In this document: positions 24,501 through 35,585 of the stretch, one piece after another | Layout of the letters: each line of letters begins with the position of its first letter | Numbering within the stretch: position 1 is the stretch's first letter | NCBI RefSeq assembly: GCF_964340395.1 | Contig: NC_135561.1 | Coordinates: forward strand, 6,567,518-6,631,517 | Length of the DNA stretch: 64,000 bases | Origin: Glandiceps talaboti | Taxonomy: Eukaryota > Hemichordata > Enteropneusta > Spengelidae | Reading direction: 5' to 3' | The notes under the pieces: model-generated | What the model saw: the letters and a program-made list of their open reading frames with translations, nothing else | What the model was told of the DNA's origin: nothing | Database searches by the model: none | Made by a program: the position numbers and the translations under genes

Positions 24501-27500
24501 CGGTAACAGGCCAAGTTTAGTCACACTTTCCCATCTATGTACAAAAAATATCAACAATCAAGCTAACATATAAATCAGAAATTTACATTTAAGATTTTTA
24601 CTGTTTTGATGATGCACTTCCAGTATTGAGTTATGAATGAGAAATGACAGTTTTGACTTTCAAATTATGACGATGTTACTGCACCCTTCCAAATTACACC
24701 TACAATTTATGTTTCTTGCAACATAATAGTACATAATACTCTTTTGCCAAAGCACATCAAGAGACCCTATCCAATGTGCTTGCCCTATGTCAGCATGATG
24801 TTAACACCCTGCTGATGCAGCATTGCACCTTCCAGTTGCTACTGCATGCTGGTCAGGTATTAGTGTCTGCCTGGTGATAGTACTGCGGTAGCCTGGTGTT
24901 AACATTGGATTGATGTAGGCATCAACCTTTTCAGTTGAAACCACACTGGTGAGATGTTAATTCTACTCTGTTGTTAGCTAGCTTGGTGTTAACATTTAGC
25001 TGTTGCAGGCATCGACCCTTCCAGTTGCTAAAACATACTTGTTAGGTGTGTGTGCCAGCCTGGTGTTAGCACTGGGGCCAGCCTGGTGTTAACATTTGAC
25101 GGGTGCAGGCATTAACCCCAGCCCAGGTGCTAACACATGCTGGTTCTGGCAGCACAGTATTAGCAGTGAGTTAGCCCAATACTACCACAATACTATCCAA
25201 GTCAGAAAGGGATTTGTGAACTTTATTTTACATCTATGAGAAACCCCAGTGACGACACTAGAGTGAGATTGGGGTAAGAATGGTTACCATTACATTAATC
25301 AAGATACAATGTATACACTAAGAAAAAGTATCATTCATCTGATCATATGCACTTCTTTTACAATCAGTACTATATATATCAGTGGATATTTTACCTTGTA
25401 ATATTGTTGTTGTTGAGTCTCAGACATTGTACAGTAGACAGAGTATCCAGCAATTCCTTGGTGTCATTGTGTTCAACCCCCTTATATCCTGTCAAATCAA
25501 AGATCAACAATGAACTTGATCAAGTACCAGTTAGATAAAAGTCCTATGTTAACAGAAGTAAAGATGTATAAAGTTAGACTAAATGTTTACGTAGATAAAA
25601 TCTACCAGAGTTTCCATGGATTTTACTGGGGTTTTACTCAAATTGATACGAGTTACACAATTATATGCAAGATTCACCAGATTTCCCCTTTATGTTGCCA
25701 ATGTTCCCAAACTTTGCTAAAAGGCTGTGCATACAGTAAATCATAGTCATATATTGTATTGTGCTGGGCTGTGCTTTGCTGTGGTGAGTTAATGTGTTGT
25801 GTTGTGTTGTGTTGTGCTGTGTTGTGTAGTGCTGTGTTGTGTTGTGTTGTGTTGTGTTACACATGTTGTGTTGTGTTGCGTTGTGCTGTGCTGTGTTGTG
25901 TTGTGTTGTGTTGTGTTGTGTAGTTCTGTGCTGTGTTTTGCTGTGCTGTGTTGTGTTATATGTGTTGTGTTGTGGTGTGGTGTGGTGTGGTGTGGTGTGG
26001 TGTGATGTGATGTGGTGTGGTGTGGTGTGGTGTGGTGTGGTGTGGTATCTTGGGGTGTGCTGTGGTCCGTTCTGTTATGTTTCTCTGAAATGTTTTGTAC
26101 TGTATAGGCATTCCATTTCATAATGCTAGTCAAGTTTAGGATTTTAATACTGGTATTTATAACCACATAATATCAAGAACACCTCTTGTGAGTCTCAATG
26201 AATGTGTGAAGCCCATAGAAATAACATTAACTGAAAGTGCAGGAAAGTGCAGAATAGAACTTTGGGCTGACGTATTCCAATCAGCTTCATGCACATACAG
26301 AGAGATTCCTCATCCTTGTTCTGTACTTGTTAATACTGATCAGCAAATTCCACTTCATTGAATACATCTGTATGTTGCTTACCATTTGTACACAGATGCA
26401 ATTCTTTCAGTTTTGGCATGTGTTTGGCTAATCTTGTCACATCTTGCCAAGATACTTCTGTTCCATTGAGGACAAAATTTTCCACAGCAACAAATCCCTT
26501 TTCAATGTCATCAAGACAACCCTGAAAAAAAAACAGAGAACTGTGTGTGACTCACACTAAATGATATGTGTACCTCGTACATATTTTATTTTAGCTACTA
26601 GAACATTTATCCTAAACTACATGAATGCTTCTAGATCTAAAAGACAAATGTAGACATAAAACTACATTATACCATGCATGAGCCAAGTTGAACAAAAAAT
26701 ATGGAATATATACTCTATCTACATCATGACATCACATGTCTATGTCACAACAATACATGCCTATGTCATTGGTTCTGCTGTATTCGAAATATGACTTTCC
26801 TGATTTTTCTTTGATATTACTGGCACTGGTATAATTATGTTATTCTCCAATATTTTTCTTCATTCAGCTGGAAAATACTTGTGACCTAATGGTTGTCACT
26901 ATGAGTCTAGCGACTTGTAGAGACAAAGCCCCCTTAGATCACTCATTTTTCCTTGGCTGAATGAAGAAAAATATTGAGGAATCAAGCCAGTGTAATCTTT
27001 ACACATGGATATCAAGCCATTTTCCATGACAAGTACATAATTTCATGGCAAACATCAAAATTCACGCATTTTTATCATGAAATATGTTCATCTGGTTGGT
27101 GAAACATAGTAATTATTAGTTCTTGTATCATGACCAATGGTTCTATATAAATACAAGAACAACATTTCGCCTGTTCAAACTGTCAATCTGTTTGTTGGCT
27201 TTAGTGCTAGGTGGCATCGTAGTGATAACATGATGTACAGACATACAGATAATGTAATTAGTATGCTTGGTCACAATACAAGAACTAATTTTTACACTCA
27301 CATATTTTGAATTCATATTAACAAATACCATAACAATTGTTCATAAAACCAAGGTCTGAGTAATAAGACAAATTATCTTTACCTGATGATTTTGCAGTTT
27401 GTTGTAACTAAGATTGACAAATTTGAGGAATGGCAGTTGTGCCATGATAGGAAGAACTTCAGACCATGTCTTGATATTGTTTTTGGCAAGGTCCAAATCC

Positions 27501-30500
27501 ACTACATTAGGACATAGGGTTTCCAGACCATTGGTCGGTAAGCCGGCATGAGTGATAGCACAATTATCTAACACCTGGAAGGAAAACAGAAAACTCAGAA
27601 ATCAAAAAATGTTTTCTTTTATGTGAATTTATGTACATGTATTGTGTTACTAGTTTAATTAATTTCAATACATAAGTATCAGAACTCTTGTATTATTGAA
27701 AAGTTACTAGCATTTGTAAAAAAAATTCTTGTCACATGACATCATTATTACATGTACTTCATTTAAGCCATAACACGAGGAATGAGTCACTGTAAATATT
27801 GTAAGATAACTGAGGTACTTATAATGTAGGAGATGATGTCATCGTGTATACTGTCTATGCAAAACTTTGTTGAGTGACCACCGTTCTTTTAACATATATA
27901 TAGTGTACTGGCCAAGGTTGAATTAGGATTAACATTTTGGTATGAAAACAGTTATCTAACAGAGAGGTACTGGTCCAGAACAAACGAATGGTCAAATGTA
28001 ATATCCTTATGGTTCTACTGAATCCCTGGCCTTTAATTTCTAGGAAGATCCCTTTGGTTCTGAACCACATCCATTATTTTACAACCAGTGACAGGCAAGC
28101 ATTTACAAGTGGAATTGATGCAAACAGGGAAAGTAAATGAATGAATTGGACCCAACATTGGCACAGCATTGTTGTATATCCTCTTTACAGTGTAAATTTT
28201 TTTCTGAATGTGAGTTGTTATGTAAAGGGGGGGGAGGCTGGGGACATAAAACTGTTGTAATCAACCCATGAAATGTAATATGGGTCTCTATAACTCCTAC
28301 ATGTGGTGTCAAGTGCATGTGTCAAGTGTTATTAATGCAATTCCCTTGCATGTATATTACTCTCCCTGGCAGTGATTGTAACAAGTTCTGCTTGTAAGTT
28401 GTAAATGCTTGTCTGTCACTGGTTGTACTATGCACTGTAAGATAAAGTCGTCGTTGGACATGTTGCTTCAAATTATTGAGCATGAAGTGATATCAATGAC
28501 TATATTTGACAAGATTAGTTAATGCAATGTTGGATCAAGTCAGGATTAAAATCTGGATCTGAAAAATTAGTTTCAGCTTTCTGCCACAACTACACTAATG
28601 ACAACACTAACTCCAGATCATATCAAACATTGGTTCTGCCACTGAGTAGTTTCCATAGAAATCAAAAGTTACACACAGCAAAGTTTCATCACGTGATTTC
28701 AGAGTATAAATTTGGCACACAAACTATTTTTTTCATGGGGTCAATGAACCTTTAACACCATACATGTATGTTGAGTAGACTCTTCAACTCTATCTTGTAA
28801 AATCCAGGAGAAATTCTGATGAATTACATAAATAAAGGCCTGTGTGGGAGGAATATATTATATAACATACCACGTTATGAAGGAAACCAAGTTCCGCAGA
28901 GGAATTTCTCCTTCTTCTTGAATTTGAATAAAGATTTGTCAGTGATGCCTGAAAAACATAAAAACAAAACATATTTTTAAAAATAGATGTCATAATTTTG
29001 TTGTGTTAACACAAAATTTAATGATTTCCATGTGTAACATGAATATTATGAGACAATTATTGAAGGTAATATAGCTAACCCATAACATTATTTTTAAATT
29101 ATTACTCTATAACATCGTTGTCTGTATGCTCTGTTTGAACAGTGTTCTGAGATACTGTACCTGTAAGTGGTTGAGAGGATTACTCAATGTATATGATTTG
29201 AACATGAACTCCTATGGTATTGGGTAAAATACAGGAAGGATGCGCTCATGCACTCTCATCAGAACAACAAAGACAACAACAACACTTGAAGAAAATAGAA
29301 GTAAATAAAGAAATTGAGCCATATTCACTACATCAGATTTTTAATCAGATTGGTTTCAAAGTTAGAATTTATACAAATCCTGTGCTTTTGTACAAATTTC
29401 AACATCAAGCCATATTTGTATAAATAGTAATCAAAAGACTACTCATGGCTATTTATAAACTGCCCAGACAAGTAGACACATAGACACTGGCTGTATCCCT
29501 GGATGGTCAGTCATTTGTAAAAGGTTGTGTGACTCATCCAAAATACATAAATTTGTATATGTAAATAAGGTATTACATCACCACTATGGTAAATAACAGT
29601 GACCAGCAAAATAAAAATAATCTGTTGCAGATACAGTAAAAGTATAAATGAAGTAAAAACTGTACAGAAAGTTATATGGAACTTTTGTAAGTGTTTATCG
29701 TTTTAGATTAAAATTTAGGTATTAAAATAGCTCTCTGGCAGTGGTTTAGAGCAAAAGAATGATTCTATGCTATGTAATCCTTATAAGCTCCACTGGTAAG
29801 ATAACACTAATCTGATAACCTGGGATTAAAACCCTGGCCTTTGAATCTTAAGATTAGGGGAAATAAAATTGAGGCATGACAGTTAACTGCCAAATCATAC
29901 AATGAAGTATTACTAGGTTTAGCTTACACCATGGTATGTACATGGTTTAGGCATAGACCCTCCTCCACCAACCTTGGTGAAGGGTCTATGGTTTAGGATA
30001 GGATGTAGCAGACATATCACATTCCCACAAAGTTGTCTTAAATTTTCACACGTCGTCGGACTCCAAGATCCAGGAAAATGTGTTGTATACTATATTATAT
30101 AATAGTACATGATTGCTGAATTAGTCATACTAAACAAACTTACACACATGTCTATGCAGTTGTATACAATACATGTACTGTTTTATACATAAATTTATAA
30201 GTACATCACTACATGCATGAATGGTGTACATCATCATCAGCTACTAGTACTTAAATTCTCTGTTTTTCTTCCAAAGTTCTGGGTATAGTCGAATTTACTT
30301 TGTCAATAAACCCTGTGCGTTACTCAAATATCTGAAAAGGGAAAACACTTTAAGGAAAAACTGTCGATTCTGTGACCTCGCGTACATACGTAATGCTGGC
30401 TGCAATCCAAAATACAGCACTGTTTATGTATATTAAGGAACCCCTCTCTTATCTGCATACAATGCGCTATTATTATTACACACATGCAAATTGCAATGGA

Positions 30501-30796
30501 TCATAATAACGATCACATATAAACGTAAATATCACCGGTGGTTTACAACGGAAGTCCCGTTGCAGGTTTGAAAACTCGCTATTTTTCTGACCACTTAGAC
30601 ATGATATTAAACATCTCGTCATTACCTCACAATATTTGTCTCTGAGAGCCCGTACAAATGAATTCTCCTCATTTTCTTTCTCCATTTCTTCTGCCCCTGG
30701 CTCGACCTCTGTTTTGATTTCGTCAACGACTGCCGATGTAGCAATCACCGAATCGTTGGCCTGGTCTGCTGTCAAATCGATTCTCCAGTACGCCAT
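21570..30796 (-). CDS. TBCEL: TBCEL-like protein (tubulin-specific chaperone cofactor E-like)
   Basis: TBCEL (LRRC35) is a cytosolic leucine-rich-repeat protein that promotes tubulin turnover in vertebrates. Ten exons, minus strand: 30796-30626, 28948-28871, 27574-27383, 26521-26383, 25488-25395, 24534-23958, 23551-23493, 22753-22617, 22423-22255, 21714-21570. They join in frame to 586 residues; human TBCEL has about 424. Landmarks: NSFVRALRDKYCE near residue 50, LRRs beginning VLDNCAITHAG and VVDLDLAKNNIKTWSEV, the cap EERRKLFLARLPNIKMLNGSEVS (shown across a splice), RYQELVEKYG, and a C-terminal ubiquitin-like domain ending RFDIMDGDEIHIEKIA. There is no CAP-Gly domain, which separates it from TBCE. 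Exon 6 carries an acidic, Asn/Glu-rich insert (about residues 265-380) not in the human protein and probably disordered. All introns are GT-AG; the exon 7 donor GTTTGT is weak. Confidence 0.92.
22870..23010. repeat. Degenerate minisatellite in TBCEL intron 7
   Basis: About three to four imperfect copies of a unit near 45-50 bp share AAGCACCTGGCATATT-like cores, at about 22885, 22921, 22958 and 22992. They are diverged, so the array is old or unstable. Confidence 0.65.
24780..25180. repeat. Degenerate tandem repeat, period about 110 bp, in TBCEL intron 5
   Basis: Repeated cores such as GCCTGGTGTTAACATT, TGCAGGCAT and CCTTCCAGTTGCTA recur roughly every 110 bp across about 400 bp. Copies differ by substitutions and small gaps. 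Confidence 0.7.
25794..26047. repeat. (TTGTG)n / (TGGTG)n pentanucleotide array
   Basis: About 250 bp of TTGTG units with TGCTG variants change to TGGTG units at about 25970. It lies in TBCEL intron 4. The Cys/Val/Leu and His/Thr frames across it are artefacts. Confidence 0.97.
26848..26976. mobile_element. Small MITE with perfect 21-bp inverted ends
   Basis: CAATATTTTTCTTCATTCAGC (21 bp; positions 26848-26868) is exactly complementary to 26956-26976. The 129-bp unit lies in TBCEL intron 3. No flanking duplication is evident. Confidence 0.75.
27063..27290. mobile_element. Second copy of the 18685-19135 MITE family
   Basis: The left end (ATATGTTCATCTGGTTGGTG and onward) follows the left end of the 18685 element for about 150 bp, and the right end ACAAGAACTAATTTTTA matches its terminal inverted repeat. 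The interior is shorter. It lies in TBCEL intron 3. Confidence 0.7.
28082..28425. mobile_element. MITE with 28-bp inverted ends and TA flanks
   Basis: CAACCAGTGACAGGCAAGCA at 28082, continuing TTTACAA, is matched in reverse by the right end at about 28398-28425. TA stands outside each end, as expected for Tc1/mariner-type insertion. It is in TBCEL intron 2. Confidence 0.7.
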
Positions 30797-30799
30797 AAT

Positions 30800-31000
30800 G
30801 GTGTCTGTTCATTCACATATAGTATTTGAGTACTGTACGATCAGCTGTAAGAAAAAAAAATTGTCAGAAAATGAACTCAGATCTTGAATTTAGCACATGA
30901 CTCATACGAATGTACCAGACTTCGGACGTCTATGTCGCTCTTCTTTGTTTTGAAACTGAAATGCAAATTTATGACTCAATCTGAGCATGCGCAAAAGACA
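30800..31000 (-). promoter_or_regulatory. Probable TBCEL promoter with NRF1-like site
   Basis: The stretch just upstream of the TBCEL start contains GCATGCGCA at 30985-30993, which matches most of the palindromic NRF1 element common in housekeeping promoters. No TATA box is evident. An untranslated first exon further upstream cannot be excluded. Confidence 0.4.
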
Positions 31001-32260
31001 AGACGGGGGGGGGGGTGTTAATGTTGCAAATGGGATAAATCTATAAATAGTCACGAGTAGAACTGAAATAAGACCCAATTAACAAATTCATAAAATTATG
31101 ATTCTCTAAACAATCATAACAAAGACCACATAAAAGTCAGCTGCTCTGTTGGCACAACAAAGTTGATTCCAATTGGTCAATTAATAACATTATTAAAACT
31201 TATATAATGCTAATTGCATTGTGAAAACCAAACAGATCTTCAAGTGTCTATAATTTAGGTAACCATACCGTTCTCATAGTAATAAAATAAAACAAGTTAG
31301 TTGTGAACGACATGCATGTAGGTATAGTTATGAACCGCACGTTACAAAATTGGTAATCAAGAAAAGAAAATTCACATTGCTTCTACATATGGAAAAAAAT
31401 GATTTGTTGCAGGACTGACAATAGAAAAGTAAATTTCCTGTCACAGCGATGGGAAAAAATTTGCTGCCATACCCATTTCCTCCACCCCCACCCCCAGAAA
31501 TCAAATGGTTCTCCCCTAATAGTAATAGTCTGTAAGGTACGCTGTGATGGGGCGCCCTCACACATCAACCAACCCCTCTCACTGCAGGTGAGGGCGGAAC
31601 GACATGACGTATATATGACAGTCTACTGTTCCAACCATGTCAGAAGACAGGATATATAGAATGCATGTATCAACATTAATATTATACGAGAATAGTTCAT
31701 GTCAATCAAGGTTTTTGTTTATATAAAAGTTTACAGTCAACATTTCTTAGCTTGTGCCGAAATCTTCATATAAAATACAAATTATCAAAATCTATCCAAT
31801 TATCAACTATTTAAAAGAAGTATGATATATTGGGGACACAGGGGAAACGTTTATTGCCAACAGCGATTTGGGGAAGTCTTAATCACTGTACTGTTTACTG
31901 AATTACAACAATGTGTATCATACCGTAGTAGTTTACAGATTAATTTAGTGGCACAAGCTGAGGAGTTTAAAAGATTTTATCTCAAGTAAAAATGTTTACA
32001 GAAACCTTGATTAAACTATTACAGTACCCGTATAATGTTAATGTCAATGGGTTCCTGCTTTGTCATTACCTATACATGTATATGTTTTATGACATATTTT
32101 TAGAACGCACGACATATTTATAACAAATTAAGCGCTTACGTCATCAGGTTATTTTGAGTGATCAGTCAATTACAAGTGATGGTTAACTAGTATGAACCTA
32201 GCTTGTGTCCTTTTTTAATTGTCACGTGATTAACATTATTTGCATAATTTAAATATGGAT
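31001..32260. other. Gene-free stretch between TBCEL and LINE fragment
   Basis: A+T-rich DNA with short poly-G and C-rich runs (about 31005 and 31481). Open frames here overlap each other on both strands and show no protein family. Nothing is recognised. Confidence 0.5.
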
Positions 32261-32261
32261 C

Positions 32262-33136
32262 AAAATTAAATGTTTGTTCCCAGATCGACCCTTATCATGA
32301 TATATAATTCATTTATTTTACCACACTTAACATATTGTTTAGAGATTTGGGGCAATACTTACCAAACTCTTCTCGACCCAATATTCCGACTACAAAAGAA
32401 ATTTGTCCGCTTGATAACATTCACTGATTTCAACGCAAACTCTGAACCCCTTTTTAACCAACTTAATGTTCTAAATATATTTCAACTTAGTAAATTTTCC
32501 TCCTGTATTTTCGTGTATGATCTTAGAAATAATCGTTATCCCCACAACATAGAAAAGTATTTTGACCGTCCCATTCATACATATCAAAACCGTTCAGCCT
32601 CCAGTGGTAACTTTCGTCCACCATCGATAAAATTGACCATCACCCAACACAATTTCAAATATGCAGCGACAAAGCACTGGAACTCTTTACCAAGTCACCT
32701 AAAAATTAACATGTCCAGGCAACAGTTCAAAAATGAACTAAGAAATTATATTTTAAATTCTACACACCAACCTTAATTTATACTCTTTGGCGTTTTTACA
32801 ACATTTCTGGTTTTTGCTTTATTTCTTCTCGTATGTGTGTGTATGCATATGTATGTATGTGCGTGCGTGTGTGTGTATGAGTGTGCGTGAATGCGTGCTG
32901 TGTTTATTTTTGACTTAATTTTCTTCGTTGCGTCCATTTATGAATTTGAATTAATCTAAAATTGAATGTACGGGCCATGGACACGACTAGTTCTGCTGAA
33001 CTATTTTCATGGTCCCCATTAGATAACACATGTATATTTCCTTTTGTCCAATTTGTTTGAAAGTGTAATGTATTATTTATTTATTTATTTATTGTTTTGT
33101 TTTTTGTTATCTGATGAAATAAATTTCAATTCAATA
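32262..33136 (+). mobile_element. 5'-truncated LINE (Jockey/CR1-like non-LTR retrotransposon) 3' end
   Basis: An open frame of 168 codons (32270-32776) encodes the C-terminal end of a non-LTR reverse transcriptase. Motifs: IYNSFILPHLTYCLEIWGNT, LQKKFVRLITF, EPLFNQLNVLNIF and KHWNSLPSHLK. These are typical of Jockey-superfamily (CR1/L2-like) elements; the exact clade is not decided. A 3' UTR follows and ends with AAATAAATTTCAATTCAAT near 33136. The upstream part, including the endonuclease and the catalytic YADD-box region, is absent, which is normal 5' truncation. The retained frame has no stop, suggesting a fairly young insertion. Confidence 0.88.
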
Positions 33137-33236
33137 TAGTTAGTCGAGGAACCCCCCCCCCCTCCGCCACAAGATGTTTTAATGCCATCGAAGGTATCAC
33201 AGACAAGTAAGAAATATATCGATATGAACATTATAC

Positions 33237-33563
33237 CACAGACACTTGTGAGCTAATACTTATTCTAAAGAACGTTGTCACACGTGTCACTTTTCTTTCC
33301 TCATTTGTAACAAATATAAAATAATATTCTATTTCAGCATGCATAATGCATAATAATGACATTATTAGGTATTTACGGAAAATTAACCGTCATCGGCGTC
33401 TCCGATGACGGTATTTTGATGACGGTATTTTTTGAACATTCGTGAACACCTAATAAAATCATTATTTTGTATTATGATCATCCTATAGAATAATAAAATT
33501 ATAGAATAGAATAATAAAATTATGATTATTTTGAAATAGAATATTAGCTCACAAGTGACTGTG
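33237..33563. mobile_element. hAT-like MITE with perfect 8-bp duplication
   Basis: Ends begin CACAGACACTTGTGAGCTAA on the left, and the right end is its near-exact complement. CATTATAC flanks both sides (33229-33236 and 33564-33571). A second inverted pair inside (about 33348-33375 and 33440-33470) surrounds a hairpin with arms ACCGTCATCGG and CCGATGACGGT. The 327-bp unit is non-coding. Confidence 0.88.
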
Positions 33564-33571
33564 CATTATAC

Positions 33572-35000
33572 TACATCAATTTAATGCAATTATTGTATGT
33601 GAGTATACTCTGTAAAAAAAAACTCAGAGTTATAAACTCAGTTCTTATCCGAGGCTCTACAACAAATGGCTTGAAAATAAAACTTCAACTAATTAAATTT
33701 ACACTTCAGTTTGTGCCATTTTAAGTTTGGAGCAGATACAGACGTGAGTCACGTGACCCACGAAAAGTGCATATGAACATATGTACATTGCCAGATCTAG
33801 AGTGATAATCAAAACAACAATCACCACACACACATGTACACAAATAGTATTGTTTACATGTTTTGACAAGGACAAACACACAGAAATGTAAGCACGTTTG
33901 TCGTTGTAGTAACCGTGACCTCGTTTTCAATTTAAACTATTAAAAACATCTACGGCCTCCAACAAAAGCAAAGAAAAAGGAATAAACAAACAACGTGGGA
34001 TAATTATCATTTATTTCGAATATACCGGGAAATGTGTGTGTATCTTTGTTATTCACTTATAGTTTAGACTAAGCTTGGTAATGTCGCCACCAAGGGAAAT
34101 CTCTAATGACGCATGATAAATGATTTATATCGGCTGGCCACTTTTATAAATAAGACATGTAACCCAATAACAAAGGGTTGCATAATTGATGTATATATAT
34201 GTAGTATTTATTTGTACTTTATTTTAATGTATATTTCTTTTCAGTATATATACTTGCCCCTCGACTGAAAGTTCGACTGAAAGTGTCAGCCGCTAGTACA
34301 CATCTGTTGTTGTTTTTCTGTGACATCGAAAAGAGCATATGGTTTAATTTATAGCCGTAAGCTGTAAATTAAAAAAAAATGCTAAACGTTGGTGGAAATG
34401 TATGGAAACTGACGATTTTAAAAGCTCAAACATGAAGAGGGGGAGATGAAAGTGAACATCAAGAGAGTGTGCTGTACCAAGCGATGATTATTCAGAAAAA
34501 TAAAGTTTCCTTTCGTATTCGCACTACGTTTACGTACGATCTTACATTTCTATCTCTGACTGACTGATCTAGCCCGATACTAAAAAAGATGAAAGAGGGC
34601 GCTCCATCAGGGTTACTTGAGGGCAAACTTTCAAATCATGCATTCAAAGAAGGGTCAGCATAAAAAATAGTCCAGCCTGTTCACAATTTCACGTCATTTT
34701 TTGCGAAATTTTGGTATTTTTTGTCTAGTCCTCAAATGACGATGCCTAAAATTTAACAACAAAGATAAGCTTATGCGTTTCCTTAGATTCACTAGCTGAT
34801 ATTTGTCAGATTTCGATTGCATATTGTGGTAAATGATAAAAATTATGCTGCTTTTCTCACTTATTGACTTTATAATTTCTCTGTATTTACAATTTCCAAA
34901 AATTGAATAATTACACATATAATCGTTCTGCCCCCCTCTCTCCCTCTCCCAGATCCTCTCAGTTTCTGCTGATGCATTCAAATGAAAGTGTCCCGATGTG
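33572..35000. other. Gene-free stretch upstream of the C1-domain gene
   Basis: No protein family is recognised on either strand. The DNA is A+T-rich with scattered CpG, and the base composition shifts upward near 35 kb. Confidence 0.5.
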
Positions 35001-35401
35001 GTGCTTCGCGGAACATACCAAGCATGCGCAGTGGTATCTTTATGCCTGTTCCTCCATCAGGGAAATTAGAGATTTTCTGGCAGCGTATCTGCAGATTATA
35101 AACCCGTCTCATTTTGCGCTGATCATGGGTGATTTTATCTGCGAATGGTACCAAATATTTCTGGAAAACATTAACAAATATTAGACTGCGACTAGACTGT
35201 GTTGCGGCGTTGAATTTACTTGTTTTCGCGGGTGTATTTCGTCGGTACACCGTTGAGAAATTGCGTCGAAATTTTGAACAGCTCATCTGCCTTCTGCGAG
35301 ATCGATAGCGAGACCGTCTCTTGATTTGGGATTGCTGTCTTTGTCGTTATTTTTACTCATCCTGAAATTAAGCAGGAGTTACCTTGGATATCGCAGACGG
35401 G
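35001..35401 (+). promoter_or_regulatory. Probable promoter and 5' UTR of the C1-domain gene
   Basis: This stretch is richer in CpG than its surroundings and contains an NRF1-like GCATGCGCA at 35022-35030. No stop lies between the in-frame TTG at 35384 and the ATG at 35402, but translation most simply starts at the ATG. The transcription start cannot be fixed by eye. Confidence 0.45.
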
Positions 35402-35585
35402 ATGGCGACAACAGCAACATCGCTGTTTGGCACGCAAGTGGACTTGAATCCGACTGCGGAGAAAGATGGATATGAGGTCGGACACGGGCATATATTTATG
35501 AAGAAGACGTTTCATAAGCCCACATTTTGTCACCATTGTACGGATATGTTATGGGGACTCATCGGCCAAGGGTTCATTTGCGAAG
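35402..35585 (+). CDS. DGKQ: First coding exon of a C1-domain protein, probably diacylglycerol kinase theta
   Basis: The exon encodes 61 residues and one extra base, then a good GTAGGT donor. It starts MATTATSLFGTQVD and runs into the first half of a phorbol-ester/diacylglycerol-type C1 zinc finger: H30, C43, C46 and C60 fit the H-X12-C-X2-C-X13-C spacing exactly, with core KKTFHKPTFCHHCTDMLWGL. The other four zinc ligands must come from the next exon. A short N terminus directly followed by C1, and the PTFCHHCTD-x-LWGL core, fit DGK theta better than protein kinase C, RasGRP or chimaerin, from memory of the families. The C1 call is firm; the DGKQ call is provisional. No downstream exon was found in this window. 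Confidence 0.7.

Noticed and set aside
25661-26166. His/Thr-rich and Cys/Val-rich open frames
   Set aside because: They are translations of the TTGTG/TGGTG pentanucleotide array.
35402-35585. Protein kinase C, RasGRP or chimaerin as the identity of the C1 exon
   Set aside because: A short N terminus directly before C1 and the HKPTFCHHCTDMLWGL core fit DGK theta better; the alternatives remain possible until the next exon is found.
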